Part shown: in pieces, positions 1 through 6,580 of the stretch
How the letters are laid out: each line of letters starts with the position of its first letter
Position numbering within the stretch: the stretch's first letter is position 1
DNA from: JALHNI01 sp031367405
GTDB taxonomy: Bacteria; Acidobacteriota; Terriglobia; Bryobacterales; Bryobacteraceae
NCBI GenBank assembly: GCA_031367405.1
Contig: JANLPT010000121.1
Span: 1 to 14,782 of the forward strand
Length of the DNA stretch: 14,782 nucleotides
Direction of reading: 5' to 3'
Notes under the pieces: model-generated
Told to the model about the DNA's origin: nothing
Seen by the model: only the letters and a program-made list of their open reading frames with translations
Databases searched by the model: none
Made by a program: the position numbers and the translations under genes

Positions 1-2075
1 CGGATCGCCCACGTGGAATTCGTGAAAGTCCCGGTCTTGCCGGCGATGGAGGTATTCAGTTTCACTCCGCATACTGAGCAGTCGCCGATGGTGAACGCAT
101 GGAAGGTGACCGGAGTGCCGCCGAAAGTGGGTATCAAGGCAATGCCGAGTGTGGGCGCAGCATCGTAGGGAGCGAAGGAGACGGTGGCCGTGGAGACGAC
201 TTGCGGCGTGTTGGCGGCGTAGGCCACAGTGATGGGCACTTCGAAGCTTTCGGGAAAGCGCGGGTCAGCGTAATCCATCTCGTAGACCGCGAAGCGGAAA
301 AGTCCGCGGGTGGCAAGACGGCGCAATCCACCCAGGGCAGGCGAGGTGTTCGCTAAGAAGGACGTGTCCGCGGCCAAGTCGCCACTAGTTGGCGCGCCGG
401 TAACGGTGTCATCGGAATCCACCATCCGGAGACGGGAGTCATGCAACGGATTGGGGAGGACGTCGACCGGAGCATAGAGCTCTACACCGGCGGGAATATT
501 GTCGAAAAGCAAGCGGAAGCGGGTACCAGTCTGGGCTGTGCCGGCGCGGTTTAGGCCGTCGGTGGAGGGGAATAGTGTGTTGAAGAAACCGCTCTCGGTG
601 GTGAAATAAACCTGCGTCGGGTCGTTTTGATCGACCCCTGGAGCGAAGCCTCGTCCTTTGAATGGATTCGCATAACCCTCGACAATCCGGACCCGGGTCG
701 AGACGCCTTGCGGCGCTACGGCCGCAGTAGAGCTTTGGGCGAGAGCAACATTGTTGTCGATGCACCTCGGCAGGTAGCTACTGCCCGTTCGTAATAAAAG
801 CCCTTGCTGAACATACCCGATGATCGCGTTGTTGGACGGGAGATTGGCGGTGGGAGCATTCTCCAAATTGACTTTCGCATAAATAGCAATATTCGCGAAG
901 ACGGCACCAACCAGGGCCCCGCGAAGATTTTTCACACTGAAACGGATGGTATTGGGGGTTTCAGTAGCGGGCTCGAAGGGGACGTTGAGGAAAGTGACCT
1001 TATTGGTGGCGGTCCGCAGGCCTTGATAGACGTTGCGGACATTGCCGGTGGGACTGCTGAAGTTGATTCCTGAGGGATTGGACGGCGGGTTGTACACACC
1101 GTTCAGGGCGCAAGCATTGGCGAGTGATTCGGAAGCCGCGCAGGTTCTTTGGGCCGTCACATTGGTGGGGGGGAAGGTCTCGATGCTGATCACCAACAGG
1201 GCGTCAACGGCTTGGGCCGCCACATTGGCTACCGAAATATTAGTGACTTTGTTGGCTAGCGGCAGGGGCACAGTTAAGGCTGAATCGGAGTAGAGAGAAA
1301 TACTGAAGTTAACGCGCGGGACGGGCTGGCCGAGTGGGGTGGGAACAAAGCCAGCGCTCGGGCCGGCGCAGGTGATCCTGACGTCCCCCAGCAGTTCAGT
1401 CTGTCCTTCCACCCGGGTGGTGACGGCAATACTAGAAACACTACAGGTTTGGGCCGGAAGCAGGAAGGGCACCGCCAGCAGCATGGCCAAGCTGCCTGTC
1501 CAGCGCCGCTTCGGTCTCGCGAGCGCGAGCAGTAGCAAGCCTCCGCTGAACAGTGCGGCCGGCGTGGGCTCCGGGGTCGCGGTGGGCGTCACCGTCACCG
1601 AAGTATCGACAGAAACGAAACCGGGATCGTTCAGGGGAAATACCTGATTGGCGTTCGAATTTGAGAAAGGGTCAGCGTCGAAAAGCGAGTAATTGAGCAG
1701 GATGGTGCCGAACTCAGTACCCGTAGTACCTGCAGCGATTTGAAGCGAGCCCAAGCCAAGACCGGAGCCCGACAGAAATGAGCTTTGAAAGCAGCAACTG
1801 CCGCTCAGTGCTACACCATGCCCGATCATCCACACAGATAGTAAGTCTTCTAAGGCGGGGTTATTGGCACCGATGCCGAACGGCTGGGTCTGATAGGTGG
1901 ATTGGACAGACGTGACCACCATGAAAAAGCCCGTGTCGTTCCGGATGGAGTAGCCCCAACCCACCGTCTCTCCCGGGGAACCGAACAAGTCCGCACTCGG
2001 CACGGTGAGCGTAACGGCGAAGGCCGACGAACAAAGCAATCCCAAAATGGGAAGAAATATTTTTAGCAAGGACAT
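1..2075 (-). CDS. Secreted PEP-CTERM protein fused in frame to a second secreted-protein module (partial at left edge)
   Basis: A single reading frame, checked triplet by triplet, has no stop from 2075 to base 1, so at least 691 residues are encoded and the C-terminus lies outside the window. Residues 1-20 form a signal peptide ending SSAFA. Residues 21-165 are Gly/Ser/Thr-rich, as in extracellular beta proteins. PEP at 168-170, a hydrophobic run at about 173-186 (AALFSGGLLLLALA) and RPKRR at 187-191 make a textbook PEP-CTERM/exosortase sorting signal, which normally ends a protein. Here the frame continues through a second hydrophobic stretch ending LLPAQ at residue 209, then a long beta-rich region rich in Asn/Thr/Val. 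This region resembles secreted Acidobacteria proteins of unknown function. GGAGG touches the ATG at 2075 with no spacer, so the TTG two codons later (2069), 6 nt from GGAGG, may be the true start. It follows the HAD gene by 56 nt on the same strand. Function of the second module is unknown. Confidence 0.8.
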   Translation of the reverse strand, partial: MSLLKIFLPILGLLCSSAFAVTLTVPSADLFGSPGETVGWGYSIRNDTGFFMVVTSVQSTYQTQPFGIGANNPALEDLLSVWMIGHGVALSGSCCFQSSFLSGSGLGLGSLQIAAGTTGTEFGTILLNYSLFDADPFSNSNANQVFPLNDPGFVSVDTSVTVTPTATPEPTPAALFSGGLLLLALARPKRRWTGSLAMLLAVPFLLPAQTCSVSSIAVTTRVEGQTELLGDVRITCAGPSAGFVPTPLGQPVPRVNFSISLYSDSALTVPLPLANKVTNISVANVAAQAVDALLVISIETFPPTNVTAQRTCAASESLANACALNGVYNPPSNPSGINFSSPTGNVRNVYQGLRTATNKVTFLNVPFEPATETPNTIRFSVKNLRGALVGAVFANIAIYAKVNLENAPTANLPSNNAIIGYVQQGLLLRTGSSYLPRCIDNNVALAQSSTAAVAPQGVSTRVRIVEGYANPFKGRGFAPGVDQNDPTQVYFTTESGFFNTLFPSTDGLNRAGTAQTGTRFRLLFDNIPAGVELYAPVDVLPNPLHDSRLRMVDSDDTVTGAPTSGDLAADTSFLANTSPALGGLRRLATRGLFRFAVYEMDYADPRFPESFEVPITVAYAANTPQVVSTATVSFAPYDAAPTLGIALIPTFGGTPVTFHAFTIGDCSVCGVKLNTSIAGKTGTFTNSTWAI
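1503..1574 (-). other. PEP-CTERM sorting signal located internally in the frame
   Basis: The encoded segment has the three PEP-CTERM elements in order: Pro-Glu-Pro (1566-1574), a hydrophobic helix of about 14 residues, and the basic cluster RPKRR (1503-1517). In the known system an exosortase recognises this tripartite signal at the extreme C-terminus for export and surface attachment. Here it is followed in frame by WTGSLAMLLAVPFLLPAQ, which looks like the core of a signal peptide that would share the same basic cluster. Confidence 0.75.
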
Positions 2076-2131
2076 CCTCCGAAACGTCTGATTCCGACTT
2101 TCCGTCAAAATCGATGCAGATACAACCAGCG

Positions 2132-2740
2132 TTACTGAAGCTTGACACCCCGGTCGCGCAGGTGCCCGATCAGTGTTGCTTCGTCGACGAAGACTTCACC
2201 GTCCAGCCCGACGGCGCGGGCCGCCTCGATGTTGGCCGCTAAGTCGTCAGTAAAAAAGCACTGCTCTGCCGGACAGCGCGCCGCCGCGATGGCCGCATGA
2301 TAAATGGCAGGCGACGGCTTCATGCATTTCACCTCGTAAGAGAGGATGTACTCGTCGAATAACTCCATCACCGGATAATGCCGCCGGATATACCGGAAGT
2401 GTAAGTCGTTGGTGTTCGAGAGCAGCACCAGCCGGTAACGCTGTTTTAGCTTCATCAAGAGATCCGGATCGATCAAGGTGGGCTCGCTGAAGATACTGCT
2501 CCACAGGTGCATGAAAGACGTTTCGTTCAGGCGAATATCCATCAATGCTTCCATCGCCTCCTGGAACTGAGGCGTCGAGATTTCACCGGCTTCATAGGCC
2601 CGGTAGAGGTCCGCTGAAGCCATCCGCCGCTGGATTTCCTCTACCTCCAGCCCCGTCGCCACCGACCAGGCTGCGTAACCGGCGGGGAAATCAAGGGGCA
2701 CAATCACGTTGCCGAGATCGAAGATGATGGTGTTGAGCAT
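2132..2740 (-). CDS. HAD-superfamily phosphatase, YihX-like (HAD-IA)
   Basis: This 202-residue protein has all four HAD motifs. Motif I is IIFDLGNV (Asp8 nucleophile). The usual second Asp is replaced by Gly, as in the YihX sugar-phosphatase group. Motif II is LLSNTN (Ser108), motif III is CMKPSP (Lys141), and motif IV is FFTDD (Asp165/166). The helical cap lies between about residues 15 and 85. The expected activity is Mg-dependent hydrolysis of a small phosphomonoester such as a sugar phosphate in the cytoplasm; the substrate cannot be read from sequence. I start it at the ATG at 2740 because motif I follows within five residues. The frame stays open upstream to 2875, but that part lies opposite the chromate-transporter gene and encodes nothing HAD-like. 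A GTG two codons upstream is an alternative. Its start codon overlaps the divergent plus-strand start in the tetranucleotide CATG. Confidence 0.88.
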   Translation of the reverse strand: MLNTIIFDLGNVIVPLDFPAGYAAWSVATGLEVEEIQRRMASADLYRAYEAGEISTPQFQEAMEALMDIRLNETSFMHLWSSIFSEPTLIDPDLLMKLKQRYRLVLLSNTNDLHFRYIRRHYPVMELFDEYILSYEVKCMKPSPAIYHAAIAAARCPAEQCFFTDDLAANIEAARAVGLDGEVFVDEATLIGHLRDRGVKLQ

Positions 2741-3278
2741 GAACACTTCAGTGTATCTAGGTGACCTGGCCCGAGTGATGTTGCGCGCGGGCACGCTCAC
2801 CTTTGGCGGGGGCAATCCCACCACCGCCGCGCTGCAGCGCGAGATGGTGGAAGAGCGCGGCTGGCTTACCGGCACGGACTTTGCCCTCGCCTACACCCTC
2901 AGCCGCATCACGCCCGGCACCAACCTGTTCGCTTGCTGCTCGGCCGTGGGCTACATCGTGCGCGGCTGGGCGGGGGCCATCGTCTGCCTGCTGATCGCCT
3001 CCGTGCCGAGTTCGGTCGTCACCGCCCTGCTCACCCTGGCCATGGACCGCGTCCTCGCCTGGCCACCGGCGCTCGCCCTGATGCACGGGGCGATTGCGGT
3101 CTCCGTCGGGCTCAGCCTGGGCAGCCTTTGGACGCTCGCCCGGCCCTACCTCACCAGCGGCCCGCTCATCCGTGGACTCTGCCTCGCCGCCGCCGGCTTC
3201 GGCCTCGCCTCGCTGCTGCCGCCCATCTGGGTGCTGGCGGCCTGCGCTGCCATCGGCTACTTCTGGAGCGACCAATGA
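2739..3278 (+). CDS. Chromate transporter half, CHR domain (first of a pair)
   Basis: The 179-residue membrane protein has the CHR-family signature FGGGNP at residues 22-27 and RITPGTN at about 56-62, followed by hydrophobic segments (residues 65-95, 100-125, 150-175). It matches one half of ChrA. Short CHR proteins are known to occur as adjacent pairs that together form the transporter, which exports chromate or a related anion. I start at the ATG at 2739, which gives the usual ~20 residues before FGGG. A longer upstream start would sit inside the divergent HAD gene. GTG at 2751 is a possible alternative. No strong ribosome-binding site is visible. The stop overlaps the next gene's start (ATGA), so the two halves are probably translationally coupled. 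Substrate specificity is uncertain. Confidence 0.85.
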   Translation: MNTSVYLGDLARVMLRAGTLTFGGGNPTTAALQREMVEERGWLTGTDFALAYTLSRITPGTNLFACCSAVGYIVRGWAGAIVCLLIASVPSSVVTALLTLAMDRVLAWPPALALMHGAIAVSVGLSLGSLWTLARPYLTSGPLIRGLCLAAAGFGLASLLPPIWVLAACAAIGYFWSDQ

Positions 3279-3793
3279 GCCATTTCCTGCTGCTCTACCT
3301 GCTGTTCCTGAAAGCGACACTGAGTTCCTTCAGCGGCATGACCGCGCTGCCGATTCTGCGCGAAGATCTCGTGGCGACGCATCGGCTGACTGACCGTCAG
3401 CTCAACACCGCCGTGGTCGTCGGCCGGCTGACCCCCGGGCCCAAAGGCAGCTACATGGTCAGCGTCGGCCAAATGATCGATGGCGGGCGCGGCGCGCTGG
3501 CGGCCTGGCTCGCCCTGGTGACGCCCGCCTTACTGGTGCTCCCGTTGCTCTATTGGCTGGGGAAACGGGCCAAATTGCCCAGCGTGAAGCGGGCGCTCGA
3601 CGCGGTGATGCTGGCCAGCGCGGGGCTATCGCTTACGGCCGTGCTGCCGCTCGCTCGCGATGCCATTGACGGCCCGGTGCCGGTGGTGCTGATTGTGGCC
3701 GCCGCCATCCTTTTCGTCCGCTCAAAACTGGAAACAATCTGGCTGATCGTGGCCGGTGCGGGGGTGATGTTGGGAGTGAAGATGGTAAGCTAG
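3275..3793 (+). CDS. Chromate transporter half, CHR domain (second of a pair)
   Basis: This 172-residue membrane protein is the partner half. SSFSGMTALP (about residues 17-26) stands where the first half has FGGG, and RLTPGPKGSY (about 51-60) is the conserved CHR loop. Long hydrophobic segments follow at about residues 75-95, 112-130 and 135-170. The ATG at 3275 overlaps the preceding TGA, and this start places the signature at the usual distance from the N-terminus. The frame is open further upstream, but that region lies wholly within the first half-gene in another frame and is composition-driven. FSGM in place of FGGx is a clear departure from the standard motif and may mark the non-equivalent half of a heterodimer. 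The stop is only 3 nt from the inferred SRP RNA 5' end. Confidence 0.82.
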   Translation: MSHFLLLYLLFLKATLSSFSGMTALPILREDLVATHRLTDRQLNTAVVVGRLTPGPKGSYMVSVGQMIDGGRGALAAWLALVTPALLVLPLLYWLGKRAKLPSVKRALDAVMLASAGLSLTAVLPLARDAIDGPVPVVLIVAAAILFVRSKLETIWLIVAGAGVMLGVKMVS

Positions 3794-3796
3794 GTC

Positions 3797-3907
3797 TTGT
3801 CAGGCCCCGGGCTTCGTGCAATGGTCTGCCTGCGAACCCCGCCAGGTCCGGAAGGAAGCAACGGTAGTGGGTTCGGCTGTGTGCCGCGGATCACCCGGGG
3901 TTTGGCG
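3797..3907 (+). ncRNA. ffs: Signal recognition particle RNA (4.5S-type)
   Basis: The invariant SRP domain IV core AGGTCCGGAAGGAAGCA is at 3844-3860, with the GGAA tetraloop at 3850-3853. The flanking arms pair: GCGAACCC on the left with GGGTTCGG on the right, and CCCCGGG (3805-3811) with CCCGGGG (3894-3900). G-U and A-U pairs extend the helix to about 3799/3906. The length of about 110 nt fits the small bacterial SRP RNA lacking an Alu domain. It binds Ffh and targets nascent membrane and secreted proteins. Location immediately before dnaX is a common bacterial arrangement. Exact ends are estimated from pairing. No convincing promoter was found between the chromate-transporter stop and the RNA, so the promoter probably lies inside the upstream coding region. 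Confidence 0.93.
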
Positions 3908-3925
3908 TTAACGCTTCCAAACCAA

Positions 3926-5614
3926 GTGCCTGAACAAAAAGCCTACCAAGTCATCGCCCGTAAATACCGGCCGCAGGGGTTCGACGAACTCCTGGGCCAG
4001 GAAGCGGTGCGCACCACCATTGAGAACGCCATCGCCCAGCGCCGCATCGCGCACGGCTACATCTTTGCGGGGCAACGCGGGACGGGCAAAACCACCGTCG
4101 CGCGCATTTTGGCCCGCTGCCTGAACTGCGAAAGCGGCCCCACTGTCACGCCTTGCAACACCTGTGCCAGTTGCCGGGAAGTGACCATCGGCAATTCAAT
4201 GGACGTGATCGAAATTGACGCCGCCAGCAATCGCGGCATCAACGAAATGCGCGAGCTGCGCGAGAACGTGCGCTTTCGCCCCGCGCGCGTCCGCTACAAA
4301 GTCTTCATCGTCGACGAAGCTCATCAAATCACTTCCGAGGCGTTCAACGCATTGCTGAAGACGCTGGAAGAACCGCCCGAGTGGGTCGTGTTTCTGATGT
4401 GTACCACGGAGGCGCACAAGATCCCCGTCACCATCGCCTCGCGCTGCCAGCAGTTCACTTTCCGCTCTGTCGACTTCGAAGAGCTGGTGACGCGCATGCG
4501 CGAGATCTGCGTCCTGGAAGGGGTGGAGGCCGACGACGAAGCGCTGGCGGTGATTGCCCAAGCCGGCGAAGGCAGCGTGCGCGACTCGCTCTCGGCGCTT
4601 GACCAGGCCATCGCCGCCTGTGGCCTCCAGATTCGCGGTGCCGAAGTCCGCCAGCTGTTGGGCCGCTTTTCACTGGATGCTCTGAGCCGTGTGACGGATG
4701 CCCTGGCCCAATCGGACGCCAGTGCGATGCTCGAAATCGTCGCGGAACTGGAACGCACGGGGCAGAGTCTGCAACATTTCTGTCGCGAATTGTCGCGCTA
4801 CTTCCGCAATCTTCTGGTGGCCAAGGTGGCGGGCCAAGAGACCCGGCTGATCGGGGCATCGCCCTCCGAGCGAGATCGTTTAGCCATTGCTGCCGCAACA
4901 TTTTCCGAAGAAGATCTCACCCGTTACTTGCAGTTGACCTTGGATCTCTTCAAAGACCTGCAATATTCGCTGCAACCGCGCCTCCATATGGAGTTAGGCT
5001 TAGTGCGACTGGTGCAGGCCGGACGGCTGGCCTCGATTGAGCAATTGATTGCCAACCTCGCTGGCGGCCTTCCCCCCACGCCGGGTGCGGCACCGGTGCC
5101 GGCCCCGACCCCGGCCACTGGGGCTGGCGGCATGAAGGCGTCGTCCGCGCCGTCTGCCGTAAAACGAGCGGCCCCAATAACTGTTGCCGCCCCGGTAGCG
5201 CCCCCCCGTGACAGCAGCCTTCAACAGCGTCTGCACGCGGCACTGCTGACGATGGGCGCGCAGTATTCGGCCGACGCCGTCGAACACTCGACAGTAGAAG
5301 AAGTGGGCAGCGACGTGGTATTCGTCACCCCGCGCACCTATGGCCTGAGCATGAAGAGCCCAGAAATTGCCCAAGCACTCGCCCAGGTGCTCGGCCGGAC
5401 GGCCAAGATCAAGCTCACTACCGGCGATCCGGCTCCCGTGGCCGATGGTGCCGTAAAGGCTGCCAAACCCACTGGCACTGAAAGCCCTGGCACTGGAAAC
5501 CCTGGCACTGGAAACCAAGCCGAGGCGCGCGCTTTGGCCGACACGGAAGTAAGACACTTCCAAGAGTTATTCCCCGGCTCCGAAGTGCGGCAGGTCCGGG
5601 ACTTGAGCGAATAG
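3926..5614 (+). CDS. dnaX: DNA polymerase III subunit gamma/tau
   Basis: The 562-residue clamp-loader ATPase starts with the conserved YQVIARKYRP. Walker A GQRGTGKT is at 49-56, the zinc-binding cysteines are C68, C77, C80 and C83, Walker B is DEAH at 130-133, and SRC follows in TIASRCQQF. AAA+ and lid domains extend to about residue 245, with the clamp-loader collar to about 375. A Pro/Ala-rich linker and a C-terminal tau-like domain follow. I choose GTG at 3926 because it sits just before the conserved N-terminus; any earlier start would run through the SRP RNA. No strong Shine-Dalgarno is visible. I saw no A-AAA-AAG-type slippery heptamer, so no evidence of programmed frameshifting to make a short gamma. 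It is followed by ybaB and recR, the standard repair/replication cluster. Confidence 0.96.
   Translation: MPEQKAYQVIARKYRPQGFDELLGQEAVRTTIENAIAQRRIAHGYIFAGQRGTGKTTVARILARCLNCESGPTVTPCNTCASCREVTIGNSMDVIEIDAASNRGINEMRELRENVRFRPARVRYKVFIVDEAHQITSEAFNALLKTLEEPPEWVVFLMCTTEAHKIPVTIASRCQQFTFRSVDFEELVTRMREICVLEGVEADDEALAVIAQAGEGSVRDSLSALDQAIAACGLQIRGAEVRQLLGRFSLDALSRVTDALAQSDASAMLEIVAELERTGQSLQHFCRELSRYFRNLLVAKVAGQETRLIGASPSERDRLAIAAATFSEEDLTRYLQLTLDLFKDLQYSLQPRLHMELGLVRLVQAGRLASIEQLIANLAGGLPPTPGAAPVPAPTPATGAGGMKASSAPSAVKRAAPITVAAPVAPPRDSSLQQRLHAALLTMGAQYSADAVEHSTVEEVGSDVVFVTPRTYGLSMKSPEIAQALAQVLGRTAKIKLTTGDPAPVADGAVKAAKPTGTESPGTGNPGTGNQAEARALADTEVRHFQELFPGSEVRQVRDLSE
5470..5514 (+). repeat. Three tandem 15-bp repeats within dnaX
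   Basis: Two exact copies of CCCTGGCACTGGAAA (5485-5499, 5500-5514) follow a degenerate copy at 5470-5484. They encode TGTES-PGTGN-PGTGN near the C-terminus of DnaX. The repeat is in frame, so copy-number change would only lengthen or shorten a flexible linker. Confidence 0.85.
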
Positions 5615-5648
5615 TTTGTCACTTTATTAAAACCAAGAAGGTAACCCG

Positions 5649-5957
5649 ATGAAACTCCCTGGCAACATGCAAAACATGATGAAGCAAGCCCAGCAAATGC
5701 AGGCGAAATTACAGGAGGAAGTGGCGCTGATTCGCGTCGAAGCCAGCGCCGGTGGCGGCATGGTGACCGTCAAGATGGACGGCCACAAGAAAGTACACAG
5801 CGTCACCATCGACCCGGAAGCCGCCACCGACGTGGAGATGTTGGGCGACATGGTGATGGCCGCCGTCAACGAGGCCGCCGCCAAGGTCGACACGCAAGCG
5901 CAAGCCAAGATGGGCGGTATGCTGGGCGGCATGGGCCTGCCCCCCGGCCTGTTCTAA
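5649..5957 (+). CDS. ybaB: YbaB/EbfC family nucleoid-associated protein
   Basis: The 102-residue protein begins with the amphipathic helix NMQNMMKQAQQMQAKLQEE and continues with the family core VEASAGGGMVTVKMDGHKKVHSVTIDP. It ends in a Gly/Met-rich tail (MGGMLGGMGLPPG). Members are dimeric DNA-binding proteins with a tweezer-like fold that associate with the nucleoid. Length is typical. AAGAAGG at 5635-5641 lies 7 nt before the ATG, a good ribosome-binding site. The dnaX-ybaB-recR order is widely conserved and points to co-transcription. Confidence 0.95.
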   Translation: MKLPGNMQNMMKQAQQMQAKLQEEVALIRVEASAGGGMVTVKMDGHKKVHSVTIDPEAATDVEMLGDMVMAAVNEAAAKVDTQAQAKMGGMLGGMGLPPGLF

Positions 5958-5986
5958 CCCTGTTCTAACACGGAGACCATCTAACC

Positions 5987-6580
5987 ATGCCCGACTTCGC
6001 CGAACCGCTCGCCCGGCTCATCCACGAATTCAAACGCCTGCCTGGCGTCGGGCAGAAGTCCGCCCAACGGCTGGCCTTCTTTGTCTTGCGCGGCTCGCGG
6101 GAAGAGGCCGAACGCCTCTCGCAAGCACTGCTCGACGTCAAGGATAAGCTGGGCCTGTGCGGCCGCTGCGGCAACATCTCCGACGCCGAACTGTGTAATT
6201 TCTGCCGCGATCCGCAGCGCGACGTCACCATGATTTGCGTGGTGGAAGAACCCCACAACATTTTGCCCATCGAGACCACCCGCACCTTCCACGGCGTCTA
6301 TCACGTCTTGCACGGTTCGATTTCGCCGTTGCGCGGTATGGGGCCTGACCAGTTGCAAATCAAAGGCCTGCTGGAAAAGCTGACCGATGTCCGCGAGGTG
6401 ATCATCGCCACCAATCCGACAGTGGAAGGCGAGGCGACCGCCGTGTATTTGTCGCGTTTGCTGAAGCCGCTGGGCGTGCCCGTCACGCGCATCGCCATGG
6501 GCATCCCGGTGGGCAGCGACCTCGAATTTGCCGACGAAGTGACCATGTCCAAGTCGCTCGAGAATCGACGGAGCATGTAA
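5987..6580 (+). CDS. recR: Recombination mediator protein RecR
   Basis: The 197-residue protein has the helix-hairpin-helix LPGVGQKSAQR (18-28), a four-cysteine zinc finger (C58, C61, C70, C73) and a Toprim domain from about residue 80 (MICVVEEPHNILPIE). The C-terminal core includes ATNPTVEGEATA and GIPVGSDLEFADEVTMSKSL. RecR acts with RecO and RecF to load RecA on gapped DNA. Length matches the family. A weak GGAG precedes the ATG. The gene lies 29 nt after ybaB and its stop codon overlaps the start of ndh (TAATG), so translation of the two is probably coupled. Confidence 0.96.
   Translation: MPDFAEPLARLIHEFKRLPGVGQKSAQRLAFFVLRGSREEAERLSQALLDVKDKLGLCGRCGNISDAELCNFCRDPQRDVTMICVVEEPHNILPIETTRTFHGVYHVLHGSISPLRGMGPDQLQIKGLLEKLTDVREVIIATNPTVEGEATAVYLSRLLKPLGVPVTRIAMGIPVGSDLEFADEVTMSKSLENRRSM

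Noticed and set aside
99..1647. Several plus-strand frames of 85-102 codons
   Set aside because: They are opposite the continuous minus-strand frame, whose translation has a signal peptide, a PEP-CTERM signal and secreted-protein composition; the plus-strand ones show nothing recognisable.
2741..2875. N-terminal extension of the HAD phosphatase
   Set aside because: It lies opposite the transporter's conserved first segment; HAD motif I normally sits within the first 10 residues, as it does from 2740.
2933..3274. Upstream extension of the second CHR gene by 114 codons
   Set aside because: The sequence is Arg/Pro/Gly-rich, is wholly inside the first half-gene in another frame, and the CHR domain begins at the ATG at 3275.
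3797..3925. Upstream in-frame extension of dnaX to a TTG at 3797
   Set aside because: It would translate the SRP RNA and adds nothing resembling DnaX; the conserved N-terminus starts just after the GTG at 3926.
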